Shown: positions 12,079 to 22,887 of the stretch, piece after piece
How positions within the stretch are numbered: position 1 is the first letter of the stretch
How the letters are laid out: the number at the start of each line of letters is the position of its first letter
Notes under the pieces: model-generated
The model's input: the letters and a program-made list of their open reading frames with translations, nothing else
Told to the model about the DNA's origin: nothing
Database searches by the model: none
Assembly (NCBI RefSeq): GCF_035046505.1
Contig: NC_089821.1
Coordinates: 311,409,368-311,473,367, forward strand
Reading direction: 5' to 3'
Length of the DNA stretch: 64,000 bases
DNA from: Tiliqua scincoides
Lineage: Eukaryota > Chordata > Lepidosauria > Squamata > Scincidae
Program-made: the position numbers and the translations under genes

Positions 12079-12279
12079 TCTTAAAGTAACCTTTCTGAGT
12101 AGTAGCAATCTATACTTCCATCAATCCTATAAGATAGGTTGCTATTATCAGCCTCACATTGCAGCTAGTGAAGGATTAGCAGCCTGTCTATAGGCTCCAA
12201 GAAAATTCGGAGCTGGGACAGAGCTTGAACCTGTTGGGTTATCAACACTCACACTCACTGACTTGATTGAGACCTCATG

Positions 12280-12690
12280 CATAATCATGGGTTGTTTAAA
12301 GAAACCACAGTTTTGTATTACGTACGAACATGAGCCTTCTCACAAATCATGGTTTGCTTGGGTTCAATAACCCAGGATCTGAAACCCCAATTTGAAGCTA
12401 GTTTGCAAACCACACTTAGCACTAACTGTGGTTTTTCATTACAACCACATTCAAACCACTGACAACAAAGTTATGGTTCTTCTCCCTCAAGAGGTTGCCG
12501 CACCATGGAAATGAGGGAAATTATGAAGCTGAGTCTGAGCAGATTTGGAGAGATGAATGCGAGTAACCAATTCTATACAGTAGTTGGTACACTGTGCTTC
12601 TGGAATTTCAAATCATGGCACAGGTTCTTTCTTAACTACGGTTAGTAGAAATCATTGTTTTGCATTATATCTGAACCCAGCCAATAAATC
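12280..12690. repeat. Interspersed repeat of unknown class with AACCATGGTT-like blocks
   Basis: Repeated short blocks of ACCACAGTTTTG, ATCATGGTTTGC, AACTGTGGTTTTTC and ATCATTGTTTTG occur in both orientations over about 400 bp, like a decayed foldback DNA element. Boundaries uncertain. Confidence 0.4.
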
Positions 12691-13534
12691 AAGAAAGGGA
12701 TGAACAATAGCAACTGAAATGCATCAAGCCCTAAATTTTTCTGCATAATATCTAATTCTTACACCCATTCAGTTATTTTTTATTTCAAGTGAAGGCAAGG
12801 CCATCCTATTAGACTTAATTTTAACAAAAAATTGCTCTTTCAATGAAAACCAAGATTCTCAGCAGGCTGAATGCACTGCCAGAGTCTGCACCCACAGCGC
12901 ATTATTGTCAATTTGCAATAGATTTGAAACCCTATTCAGGGAATACATTTTAAGTTGACAAGAATCACTACAGCTGGGTCAAGGTCCCTTCCGAACTCAG
13001 ACAAGCTTGCCAGTTGCATTCAGCCTCTCTGAACTGAAAGAGAGTTGCTATGCCATTAAAGGTTGTTGAAATTGAAACTGAACTGACAGAGCTGTCAGGT
13101 AGTTTGGAAGTACTCCAACCACAGCATACAAAGAGGAGTCAGAGATCTACCCTGGCACCTGGATCACAGAACAGAGAAAGCACGTAAAGGGAAAATGAGG
13201 CAGTGAGCTAAAGCATTTCTAACAAGGGATTTAGTTTAAACACACAGAAAGAAGCTCAAAAGACAAAGTCCACAGAATAAGGGGATCCACCATCAGGGGG
13301 GTCAACAAGGTTCAAGCAACCTACAGCTATGGAGGTAACAAGTGCCAGAGGCAGAAGGCAGCAACAGGCAGAGAGCAATATCCTTAGCACGGACTACAGC
13401 AAACTTATGCCCACACTGAGGGAATGCCCCAAGCTGTGCAATTACAGGCCATCAATGGCATGGTGGCGGCTCTCTGATCGTGGTACCTACAGGATTCCAG
13501 TTTGTGTATGCATGCTGGCTTGACTGCACTGCTT
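12691..13534. other. MAP4K5 intron 1, nothing recognised
   Basis: No exon, RNA gene or known repeat seen. Confidence 0.4.
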
Positions 13535-13716
13535 GACTGCACTAAGAACAGCCCCACTGGATCAGGCCATAGGCCCATCTAGTTCAGCTTCCTATATCTC
13601 ACGGGGTTTACCAAATGCTTCAGGGAGCACACAAAACCACAACCTGCATCCTAGTGCCCTACCCCGCATCTGGCATTCTGAGCTAACCCACTTCTGAAAT
13701 CAGGAGGTTGCACATA
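13535..13716 (-). mobile_element. CR1-type LINE tail, minus strand, interrupted
   Basis: Inverted 3' tail (AAGAACAGCCCCACTGGATC onward). It resumes at 13956 after an inserted repeat. Confidence 0.85.
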
Positions 13717-13955
13717 CAAACAAAAACTACAAACAACAGTATTTATATACCACTTTTCAACAAAGTGGTTTACAGAGAAAATCAAATTATCTAATGGCTC
13801 CCTGTCCCAAAAGGGCTCACAATCTAAAAAGATGCAACACCAGCAGACAGCCACTAGAAAAGACACTGCTGGGGTGAGGTGGGCCAGTTACTCTCCCCCT
13901 GCTAAATAAAAGAGCACCCACTTGAAAAAGCGCCTCTTAACCAGTTAGCAGGGGT
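13717..13955. mobile_element. SINE-like repeat inserted in CR1
   Basis: A TTTATATACCACTTTTCAAC block, then CCCTGTCCCAAAAGGGCTCA, then CACCAGCAGACAGCCACTAG and CCAGTTAGCAGGGGT. The same arrangement appears at 30118-30310. It splits the CR1 copy, so it is younger than that copy. Family not assigned. Confidence 0.6.
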
Positions 13956-14252
13956 TAGTAGGCTTGTAACCCGTGATAGATTTTTCCTCCAGAAATTTGT
14001 CCAATCCCCTTTTAAAGGCATCCAGGCCAGATGCCGTCACCACATCCTGTGGCAAGGAGTTCCACAGACCAACCACACGCTGAGTAAAGAAATATTTTCT
14101 TTTGTCTGTCCTAACGCTCCCAACACTCAATTTTAGTGGATGTCCCCTGGTTCTGGTGTTACGTGAGAGGGAAAAAGAACATCTCTCAATCCACTCTATC
14201 CATCCCCTGCATAATTCGGTATGTCTCAATTATGTTCCCCCTCAGGCGACTT
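13956..14252 (-). mobile_element. CR1-type LINE, second half of the interrupted copy
   Basis: Minus strand gives MIEWIERCSF-like late ORF2 sequence, VGLWNSLPQDVV and DAFKRGLDKFLEEKS. Continuous with 13535-13716 apart from the insertion. Confidence 0.85.
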
Positions 14253-16496
14253 TCATCCAGTGGTTCCCAGCTTACCCACAAAACAAAAAAGTCGCCCTTC
14301 CTGCGACTGTGCCTGTCACAGAACCCAGAAGTGCCAATGATGTGCAGCTTGATGGTGTCATCAGCATTTACTTCTGGGCTGCACCTAGAAAAAAAGCTTG
14401 AAAGTCAGTGTAAAAATGTCAGGGAGGGCAGGTGTGCCCCCCCCCCCAAAATCACACGTGGCCCTCAGCTAACGGAGCAGAGCTTCCACTGTGTGATCTG
14501 TTGTGCTTGTGCTGTCACAACTTGGCTGGTGTGTGGCCTGTGATGCCCCAGAGACACCCAGGGTGTTGCAACGCACAGTTTGGGATCTAATCAATGGCAC
14601 TCAGCCCCAACCCAGGGGTTCCTGGTTCAAGTACTGAAAAAAACCCACAGGTATATGTCACACAGCATAGGGGGAGAGTGCACAGCTTAAGATTCCATGC
14701 AGCAAGGTCTTGGAAATGAGTGGTTAAAGCGCGTGCACACACCTGGTCCCTCTCATGCTTTGCTTTTCAGCCGTATTTTAGCAAAATCTTCTGATGCTCT
14801 CCCAGGTGCTGCATTACAAACCTAAAAGAAACAGTGAGGGAAAACAGCAGAGCAAGCCAACAGGATTAAATTTGCTCTGGATTATCCTGCACCAAGGGTG
14901 CTGCATCTGCCAGCGGAAAAATCTCCTACAGTGATTAAGCCTGCACATTTTTAAAAAAGGAAACTCTCTGGCTGCTCCTTCTCTACGAAAGAGTGTTTTT
15001 CTCATAAACGTAACCAAGGACAAACACTATTTTTATAACAACGCAAGCTGTTTAAAGATGTACATTTCCCTCAGGACGTTTAAGTACCACGGAGAAATTC
15101 ACAAGATCCTTTTGGAAGAGCAAGAAGTGGGGATGGCTAGGGCCCTAAGTATATCTAACTGTACTGCATAAATGCAGCATCAACATCAAAGCACAGAATC
15201 CAGCTCCCTGAGAATTTCAACTTTTGAAAATGCCCATCAAGTTTCTGGCCTCCAAGGCTACAATAATAGTCATTTCAAACTTATACACAAGACTTCATAA
15301 AATCTTAGAAGCGAGTCTGTCAGCAAAAGTCAAACAGCATTTAGTTGAATGAAATATGATCTATCTTTCAAAATTAAATTCACAAATAATAAAAACCTTA
15401 GAATAGGTGCCTTTTTGGAGAACCTGAAGGGTTAAAAAGCATGAATTCAGTGTAGGAAAGCTAAAGCCACAGTTAAATCAACACAACCTCACTGAAACAG
15501 AACATAAACCATCTCAAAACAAACAAAAAGAGGCCCCCTCCAACATTTCACTTTCTGATCCCCTTACCTAAATTTGCCCTCACTGATGTAATGCCCGAGT
15601 TGAAAAGTCCACCAGTTAACACTTTCAAGAGGAAAACCAGGGCTGACTATCCAACAATTAGCAGGCAGGGCCTCAGCAGGGAAGCAGAATTCAGTATAAT
15701 GAGCACATCTATGCAAATCTTAAGCACACAAACTACAGAATCCAGCTTTTCTTGGCCCTGTGCTGAAGAATACCTGGATGTGGAGATTCAATCTGCTTAG
15801 CACAGAGTGTACTCAGACCCTGTTAGGGAGAAGCTTGCAACAAGCATGAAATCCCTCGCAAAGCCCAAAACTAATTGCTTTAGCATGAATCCTGCACAGC
15901 CTCTGACTAAATATATAAACAGAGGGGCCAAAAATCAACCCTCCCAAGCCGGGAAACACTGAATGGCTTCTGATCTAGGAAGATTCCATCAGAGTGAGTC
16001 GGATCTTCTCAAGCTGCTTGCAGGCTGAGAGGAGGCAGAAGGAGCAGCTTTCACTATGTGTGAAAGTTCACCAGATGTCAGCCTCTACTACAAAGGGAGG
16101 GATGGCAATTCACTGCAGGTCAGAGGGGCTCTCTGCCTGCAAGGCAGCAGCTTGGAAGCTGTGGAGGCACCACCAGGGACAGGAGGAAATGCGACACTGA
16201 CATGCAGGCTCTGGCCTCAACTTGGATGTGCAGGTCTCTTTTGGAGACCACTGGCCTGCAAGTGAAGAAGGCTGCTGAACCATTTGATGGGTGTCTAAAG
16301 CAAGGCCCCATGCACTTCCATGGAACTTGTGGTCTTGCCAGTGGCCCTGGGGAGCAGGACACCAGGGGGATGTGTAAGGAAGTGTGTGTGTGTGGGGGGG
16401 GGGGAAGTACGCAAGAGAAGGACCCCCTTTACCCAGGCTTGGCAAAAGGCCCTCCCCAGCACTGCTACCACACACCATGGACCTGCAGTAGGCAGG
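14253..16496. other. MAP4K5 intron 1, nothing recognised
   Basis: No conserved exon or known repeat seen. GC content and G-runs rise towards 16.4 kb (a G run at 16394-16404). Confidence 0.4.
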
Positions 16497-16945
16497 AAGG
16501 CAGGTGAGGCAGAGCCTCCCCACTGGAATCCTTCGAAAGGGGCCACTGTCTGTGAGGTGTGGGGGGGGGGAGGCAACAGAGGCAGAGCCTCCCCCCAGAA
16601 GCTTCAAAAGGGGCCACTGCCTGTGAGGGAGGCAGGTGAGGCAGAGCCTCCCCACTGGAATCCTTCGAAAGGGGCCACTGTCTGTGAGGTGTGGGGGGTG
16701 GGGAGGCAACAGAGGCAGAGCCTCCCCACTGGAATCCTTCGAAAGGAGCCACTATCTGTGGGGGGTGGGGAGGCAACAGAGGCAGAGCCTCCCCCCAGAA
16801 CCTTCAAAAGGGGCCACTGCCTGTGAGGGAGGCAGGTGAGGCAGAGCCTCCCCACTGGAGTCCTAAGCGCTGCCCCTGTGTGAGGTGTGCATGGACTCAC
16901 AACCCATATGCTCTCTCAGGCTGAGGCAGAGCCTCCCCACCCACC
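16497..16945. repeat. GC-rich minisatellite array
   Basis: Seven copies of a GAGGCAGAGCCTCCCC core, about 60-85 bp apart (near 16508, 16580, 16640, 16713, 16779, 16840, 16924). They are arranged partly as a two-unit higher-order repeat alternating CCACTGGAATCCTTCGAAAG with CCCAGAAGCTTCAAAAGG. The unit matches one arm of the hairpin at 27002-27178. All the many open frames across it are products of the repeat. Confidence 0.85.
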
Positions 16946-16969
16946 ACACTTCCCTGCCCCACACCAGTG

Positions 16970-17545
16970 CACCCCCCTGTGCTCCCCCAGGACCCCTTGG
17001 GGGCCGGTCCCGCCCCGCTTTCTGGCAGAGATGCAGCCCTGAGTGAGGGAACGGCTCCCTGACGGCCCCCCCAGCAGGACGAGCCCCACGGCCCAGCCGC
17101 ACGGGTGCCGGGAGGCAGGCAGGATAGGGCCCACAGCCTCCCTGCTGCCGCCCCCGGGGTCCCCGGGCCAGGCCCGCCCCGCTCGGGTCGCAGGGAAGCC
17201 CGCGGGGACCCCCCGCCCCGGGCCCGGCCGCCTTACCTCGCCTCAGCCGGGCGGCCCGTGAGGAGGAGGCGGGGGCCTCTTTGTTCCCGGCGGAGGCGCT
17301 CAGGGGCGGCCTCGGCTCGGCCTGGCTCCGCCCGCCCGCCCGCCTGCGACTAGGCCGCTCGCTCGCAGCCGCGCCAGGCCGGGCCGGGCTCGACCAGAGG
17401 CGCCTCCGCGCTGCGCCTCCCAGGCCCGCCCTCGCCGGCCTCCTCCGTCTCCTGCCAGCCGGCCGGGCCGGGCCGCGGAGCCACAGCGCCCCGAAGCGGG
17501 TCCGCGGCGCCTCCCAGGCCGCGCGGTGGACGCGCTCGCCAAGGC
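16970..17545. promoter_or_regulatory. CpG island, MAP4K5 promoter
   Basis: This is a strongly GC- and CpG-rich block (CGCGCC, GGCCGGGCCGGG, CCGCCCGCCCGCC) standing out from AT-richer surroundings. It holds the candidate MAP4K5 first-exon donor at 17237 and lies upstream of the coding exon. On the 16.9 kb side it abuts a GC-rich tandem array, and on the 17.55 kb side a cluster of foldback elements. Open frames through this block on both strands are composition artefacts. Confidence 0.75.
17237..17540 (-). other. MAP4K5: Probable non-coding first exon of MAP4K5
   Basis: Inside the CpG island the minus strand carries CGAG|GTAAGG, a near-consensus splice donor with its first intron base at 17236. 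It lies 5.4 kb upstream of the acceptor at 11792. The transcription start is not determined. The upstream limit given here is only the approximate edge of the GC-rich block, and the GC boxes (runs of CCGCCC) near 17325-17345 suggest the start may be near there. RNA evidence would be needed to confirm this exon. Confidence 0.55.
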
Positions 17546-17554
17546 AGGTCTACT

Positions 17555-18330
17555 CAGAAGTGAGTCCCATGATAGTCAGTGGGGCTTACTCCCGGGTAAG
17601 CGTGGAGAGGATGGCAGCCCCAGAGCCCCATCCTATGCCTGTCTACTCAGAAGTAAGTCCTACTGTGTTCAGTGGGGCTTACTCCCCGGGACATCCTGAG
17701 GACTCATCCTGTCCACACTGGGAGTAAGCTCCACTGAACACAGTAGGACTTACTTCTGAGTAGACAGGCATAGGGGTGTGCCATCAGAGCCCAGGCCTAG
17801 GTACATCTACTCAGTTAGATCTACTCCCATTATAGTCAATGGGGCTTACTCCCTGGGAAGGGTAGACAGGATTGCAGCCTCAGAGCCCACTCCTATCCAC
17901 ACTTACCTGGGAGTAATTCCCATTGATTGTAACAGGACTTCTAAGCAAACCTGCAAATGATTGGGCTCTCAGACTGCAATCCTGTGCATAGTTTCCGGTG
18001 TGTAAGTCTGCAATCCTATCCACACTTACCTAGGAGTATCTGCCATTGAGTCTAACGGGACTTTCTTCTGAGTAAAATCACGCATAGGATTGGGCTGGAA
18101 ATCTCACTGAACACAATGGGACTTACTTCTGAGTAGACATGCATAGGATTTGAGCTCTAACTCAGAGACTCTTGCTGGCAGGCTCACACAGGACACACGG
18201 GCAGAACCACCAGACCCGTGGCAGTAAGGCTGCCATCCTGTCCACACTTGTCTGGGAATAAGCCCCCACTGACTGTAATGGAACTTGCTTCTGAGTAAAC
18301 ATGCCTAGGATTGGGCTGTACTGGTGTACT
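17555..18330. repeat. Cluster of about 85-bp foldback elements
   Basis: Repeated blocks of TACTCAGAAGTAAGTCC, CAGTGGGGCTTACTCCC and AATCCTATCCACACTTACC in both orientations, about nine arms in 775 bp. Each full element reads outward as CAATCCTA...TAGGATTG. The cluster abuts the CpG island on the presumed upstream side of MAP4K5. Confidence 0.75.
17632..17774. repeat. Near-perfect palindrome
   Basis: Arms 17632-17685 and about 17721-17774 are reverse complements with one mismatch in about 54 bp, separated by about 35 bp. They are built from the foldback unit and include a CTACTCAGAAGTAAGTCC block. Confidence 0.85.
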
Positions 18331-18354
18331 GGCACAGCTGCACTAGTGCTGGAC

Positions 18355-18545
18355 AGTTAGATAGTACCCAATCCTGTCCAATAATTTTCCAGCGCTGGTG
18401 CAGCCATGCTGATGGGGTGTGCACTGTATCTTGTGATGAAGGGACAGTCACAGAGGCCTCCTAAGCCTAAGGTATAGGAACATTTGTTCCCTTACCTTGG
18501 GGCTGCACTGGGGCTGCCTTGGTACTAGAAAGTTGAATAGGGTCT
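18355..18545. mobile_element. Foldback MITE, about 170-190 bp type
   Basis: Outer arms CCCAATCCTGTCC and GAATAGGGTC, inner arms TTCCAGCGCTGGTGCAGCC and GGTACTAGAAAG, and central CAGAGGCCTCCTAAG. Same family as 27842-28012 and 28072-28240. Confidence 0.65.
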
Positions 18546-19240
18546 AAGTCCAGAAGAGCTACCTCACTGCCACCACTTTCTCGGCACTCGTGAATACCAG
18601 GGCATGTGCAAATGTCACCTCTCTTGCTTCAGATTAATCGCTCCTGAATAAGTGACCCCAGCGGCTGCACAGTCAACAGCATTCAATACTGTGCAGGCAT
18701 CTTTTCTGTAAACAAATCCAGAATAAGTACAGTTCCACTCCTCTGGGTCTGAGCTCCAGATTTACATGGATTAGAATCCTTTCCCCTTCCTAGTTCTGTG
18801 TCTATTACCACTCATAAGCAATCCATAAAGTGGGATGGAGGGAGAAGTCCACTTTGTTGCTACTATTTAACTACATCAAAACGGCAAAATTGTATCAAGG
18901 CAGGAAGCTGATCTCCATCAGTGCTACTCAAAGTGGTGGTCTGCAGACTATGCTGGTCCACTGCCAATTTCCAGAAATAAGAAGCAGCAGTAATAATATG
19001 GCTCAGATATTGGTGCCAGTAGCACTGCCAGTCTCCTATCTCCCCCTTCCCAGGTCCACTTGGAACCAGCAGGTCCACGTAGACCCACTCAGGCAGCAGA
19101 AGCTTACCCCCCAGGCAAGAGAACAAGCGTATCCTTGGCTGGAGGAGACCTTTTGGACTTTTGCCACCACCACCCTCCAGCAGGATGCAAGTCATGATTC
19201 AGGGGCAGGGCTGCATGGGAGGGTGTTACAATGGGGTGGT
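18546..19240. other. Intergenic, nothing recognised
   Basis: An open frame of 140 codons at 18830-19252 shows no similarity that I recognise and overlaps a foldback element. Confidence 0.4.
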
Positions 19241-19358
19241 GTGTCTCGGTAGAGACATGAGGAGGCCTCTGTGACTACCTCCCCACCACAGGATGCAGTG
19301 AACACCCTATTGGCACAGCTGCACTGGCACTAGAAAATTGGATAGGATTGGGCCCTTA
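19241..19358. mobile_element. Foldback MITE, right part
   Basis: GAGGAGGCCTCTGTGACTAC, then GCACAGCTGCACTGGCACTAG, ending GGATAGGATTGGGCCCTT. The left arm is missing or decayed. Confidence 0.65.
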
Positions 19359-21213
19359 GATGCTTGTCATGCATGCCCTGAATTAAAGGAAATAAACCAA
19401 AATCAAACACTGACCATGTAACGGAAGTGCCAGGAAAAAGCTTAAAGGAAGGAGACAGTAATATGAGAACAGGCATCACCCTTCCACTTGAGGGAGAGAG
19501 CCCAAGATATCCCTTTTCTCTAGGAATTTAATAGTAGGACATTATTATGGTGCATTAAGAGGGTATCAGTGCTTTTTCAGACATCAGCAGTTACAACTTC
19601 AATCTACATGCTCACCTCAGGCACATTTGCATGCCTAGCAACCAACACTTTGCACCGAAAGGGTCAAAAGACTGCTGTGTTCAACAAGAGTGGATACAAA
19701 GCACCAAAAATGAAAGTGGGAGGACAAATGAACAACCACCCCAGTTGCTGACTCATCTAGATGACAGTGAAATGCTTAGGGAAGCCAGAATGAATTCTCC
19801 AAGATTTGAGGCAAACCCAATTCTACTCATTGCGCAATGACTCATCCATCTCTAGGCCATGTTTCCATAGATATTCCCAGCATGCAGCAGGCCATGTGAC
19901 CACAGGAATGGGCTGCTGTTCAGCAGAACTGAAGGAAAGAGTGGAATCATTCAGAGATGCAGAGGGCAGACAAGTGTGGCAAATGGGGGGAGAAGGGGGC
20001 AGCAGATCCATAGAAGGTAAGGCAAAGCCGGCTGAGAATTGAGGCATCGCCACCACTCGGTCACAGCCCTTCTTTATGGCCACAGCCCCATGTCCACACA
20101 CATCTCTGTTATTTGGTGGCCAGCTTGCTAGTGTGGGAAATAGAAGTCTTATTGGGAAAGCATCACGTCTGGGCTACAGAGGACTCTCAGTTATGTGAGT
20201 TATGTGGTTTGCAGCTTTCCTGGTCCTTGATGGAGACCAAGTTCAGGATGATGCAGGTGTTGAAATGATTGTAGATGAGCTTACTCCCAGGAAAGTGGTT
20301 AGGCTTGTAGCCTGAGAGTAACTTAACAAAGTCCATTGTTACAGGAAATTCACTTGTAGTACTGAACATTGTTCTATTTTATTTTACTAGTAGGGCACAC
20401 GTGTCTTTTGACTGCTGCAGGACAGGTAGAAAGTGTACCAGGTACAATTTTCATCAACATTTCAGAACATTCTTAATTTTAATGATGGGAAAATTGAGGA
20501 TAATGCGACTCCACCCCTCCTGCTACTTCTATGCCTCAGCAATTATTCCTGTGAGCATCTGACTCAACAATAATTCCCTCTTGTGCCAATAGGAAAGTGA
20601 AAGCTACCTTAAAGCTTTACATCAGATTCCCCAATTATCTTTCACATATTTCAGTTCTGTTTAAACAAGACCCCCTCTCATCCCTTTAGTCTCTCCCCCT
20701 CAGATTTCTTCTGTGCACTTATTTTATATTTTCCCCCTCTGTTATCTGCAGATGCACTCTATCTAATCTAGTTTCTTTTTGCTGTTAATTTCTGCAGAAT
20801 CAGTTTAAAAAATCAGTTTTAAAAAATCAGTTAAAAATACTACTGAATAATATTATTCAGTAATATTTTAAGAACAAGTTTAAAAAAAACTGATTTTGCT
20901 GAAATTAACAGCAAGAGGAAAGATTAATTGTATTATTTTTGTGAATGGCAGAGAAACTCCTGCATTAAAGACTTGCCAGGGGAGCAGCTGAATGAGGGTG
21001 CATTGTCTATCCCAGCAGTGTCCTCTACAGGGCCTGTGGTAATACAGCTCCACCACAAATATCATGAGTGTGCCCATAATTTAAATCTGTGAGACCTGAA
21101 CATGCGGAACACAGGAGGTGGTTACCTGATACAATATGTTGTACACCCAAAGAGCAACTATGTGGGTGACAACAAACAGCCACAAATACTGGCAATTAGA
21201 AGACATCTCATGG
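19359..21213. other. Intergenic, nothing recognised
   Basis: AT-rich at 20780-20950, with short direct repeats of AAAAAATCAGTT. No gene or identifiable repeat seen. Confidence 0.4.
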
Positions 21214-21298
21214 TTTGCAACCTTCAGTCTTGAAAGACTATGGTATAAGCCTACAGCCACTGGTATTCCCAGGTGGTCTCCCATCCAAGTACTAACCA
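21214..21298 (-). mobile_element. 5S-rRNA-derived SINE, 5'-truncated
   Basis: On the minus strand the first about 53 bases match the 3' part of vertebrate 5S rRNA (GGTTAGTACTTGGATGGGAG, ACC.CCTGGGAATACC, CTGTAGGCTT). They continue directly into CCATAGTCTTTCAAGACTG and AAGGTTGC, which is the 3' end of the neighbouring LINE. The 5S part begins at the box C region and the rest of the head is missing. SINEs with 5S heads (SINE3 class) are known in fish and reported in lizards. Confidence 0.8.
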
Positions 21299-21315
21299 CT
21301 CATATCTATTCTAGT

Positions 21316-21635
21316 TTTTGTTGGCAACCTTCAGTCTCGAGAGACTATGGTATCGTGCTCTGAAAGGTGGTTTTGGAACATCGTCTAGTGTGGCTGAAAA
21401 GGCCAATTCGGGAGTGACAATCCCTTCCACAACGGGAGCAAGTGCAGTCTGTCCCTGGTCTGTCTCCCTGGCTATGGGCCTTCCTTCTTTGCCTCTTAGC
21501 CTCAGACTGTTGGCCAAGTGTCTCTTCAAACTGGGAAAGGCCATGCTGCACAGCCTGCCTCCAAGCGGGCCGCTCAGAGGCCAGGGTTTCCCACTTGTTG
21601 AGGTCCACTCCTAAGGCCTTCACACAAGCTAAAAC
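21316..21635 (-). mobile_element. LINE (family L-a) 3' end, 5'-truncated
   Basis: Minus-strand translation gives KALGVDLNKWETLASERPAW and a C-terminal zinc-finger-like CxxCGRDCHSRIGLFSHTR, then the tail hairpin. It is one of four same-strand copies (others 22888-24265, 25578-25930, 32641-33475). Confidence 0.85.
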
Positions 21636-21934
21636 TGGCCATTATCTGCCTATGGCCTGCAAATCCTCCCTAGCTATTGGTTCAGTTGCTATGACATCAT
21701 AGAGCCTTCATAAACTTTGTAACTGATGGAGAAAAGAATCAGGAATGTCATACCACATCTTAAGACTACATTATTTGTTTATTAAAGAAATGTTTATTTG
21801 TAATCAGAACCACTTATCATGCATGGTTGGCCATTTATCCCAGAATGGCCATTCCATATAGGCCAATCTATTTTTATTTTTTTTAAATGAACCATATATG
21901 CTGCTTTCCATAGGAACACTGGAAGCTGCCTTAG

Positions 21935-22019
21935 GCTGCAGTCCTAACCACACTTTCCTTAGAGTAAGCCCCATTGAACAAAATAGTACTTCTGAGTAGA
22001 CCTGGTTAGGATTTTGCCC
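21935..22019. mobile_element. Foldback element, 85 bp, with 4-bp target duplication
   Basis: GCTGCAGTCCTAACC at the left and GGTTAGGATTTTGCCC at the right, flanked on both sides by TTAG (21931-21934 and 22020-22023). The inner arms are the AGAGTAAGCCCCATTGA and TACTTCTGAGTAGACC blocks. Confidence 0.75.
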
Positions 22020-22044
22020 TTAGATGGACAGACCATTTTACAGA

Positions 22045-22215
22045 TGGACCATTGGGCCATCTAGCTCAGTATTGATGCTTGCTGGTGGTGATTCCCCAGG
22101 GTTTCTTTGACTTACCTGGGGATGCTGCTAGGGATTGAACCAGGAACTTTATGCATGCAAGACAGGTAGGTTCTACGGCAGTGCAATGGCCTCTCTTCTC
22201 ACAGAAGACCCAATT
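22045..22215 (-). mobile_element. tRNA-derived SINE, minus strand
   Basis: A B-box-like GGTTCAATCCCTAGCAGCAT and a TTGCATGCATAAAG-type acceptor region are read on the minus strand, with a following GAAACCCTGGGGAATCACC body. The layout is like the widespread reptile tRNA-derived SINE. Boundaries approximate. Confidence 0.55.
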
Positions 22216-22261
22216 TGCTTGCAGCAGCCACTTGCCATGGAGGTCCAAACAGTCATAATAG

Positions 22262-22660
22262 ACAGAGTAGTAGAATCTTTTATTGGCATTTTAAACAAAC
22301 AAATCTGCAAGGTATATACATTTGGTCAGCTAGGAAGCAAATCAACTTCTCAATTGCGCAGCTCAGTGAGCTGATACAGGAAAGATGCCACAGTATTGGT
22401 TATTTCCACAGAACAGTCAGTTAGGAGGTAGCATATTATTGCCACATCAGTAAAATCCTCCTCTTGTTCTCAATATAGGGTCCAGATATCTTTGATGGAT
22501 CTCGGTGTAAAAGGGACAATAAAGAATCGAGTGGTCAATGGTCTCAATACATCCCAGCCCACAAGGGCATTGCCTTTCAGCATGAGCTATCTTGTGAAAT
22601 TTCCCCCCAAAAATGGCAAGTTGGAAATTTCCCAAAAAGAATGGCAAAGATTGCACATTA
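22262..22660 (-). mobile_element. LINE (family L-b) 3' end with zinc-binding motif
   Basis: Minus strand encodes CPCGLGCIETIDHSILYCPF, the C-terminal zinc-binding region seen after many LINE reverse transcriptases, followed by a 3' UTR. It appears to be the 3' end of the same element whose reverse-transcriptase thumb lies at 24955-25290. Confidence 0.65.
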
Positions 22661-22661
22661 A

Positions 22662-22870
22662 GGGTGCAATCCTACCCTGTGCTGGAACAGGCAAGCCAAG
22701 AGGCTTGTACTGTATCCAGTGCAGGATAGGGGCTCAGCCAGAGGCGAAACTTTTCCCCTTACCTCGGTAAAGCATGCTGGCCCCTATGGGTATCCTTGGA
22801 CTTTTGCCACTTCTTGAGGTGGCACAAGTCCGAGGAGAGCAAAGTGGCTTGAAGCTGCCCTGATCTCCCC
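22662..22870. mobile_element. Foldback MITE
   Basis: Preceded by TTAA (22658-22661), begins GGGTGCAATCCTACCC, with internal arms GGCAAGCCAAGAGGCTTG and a GGCCCCTATGG region. The right end is not sharply defined. Confidence 0.55.
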
Positions 22871-22887
22871 AGAAACGGGGGTTCAAT

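Noticed and set aside
16110-16924. Repetitive open frames with PHLTDSGPFRRIPVGRLCLT-type repeats
   Set aside because: They are translations of the minisatellite array in several frames, with no independent sign of coding.
21244-21298. Functional 5S rRNA gene
   Set aside because: Only the 3' part is present and it is fused to a LINE tail. The internal promoter is incomplete.
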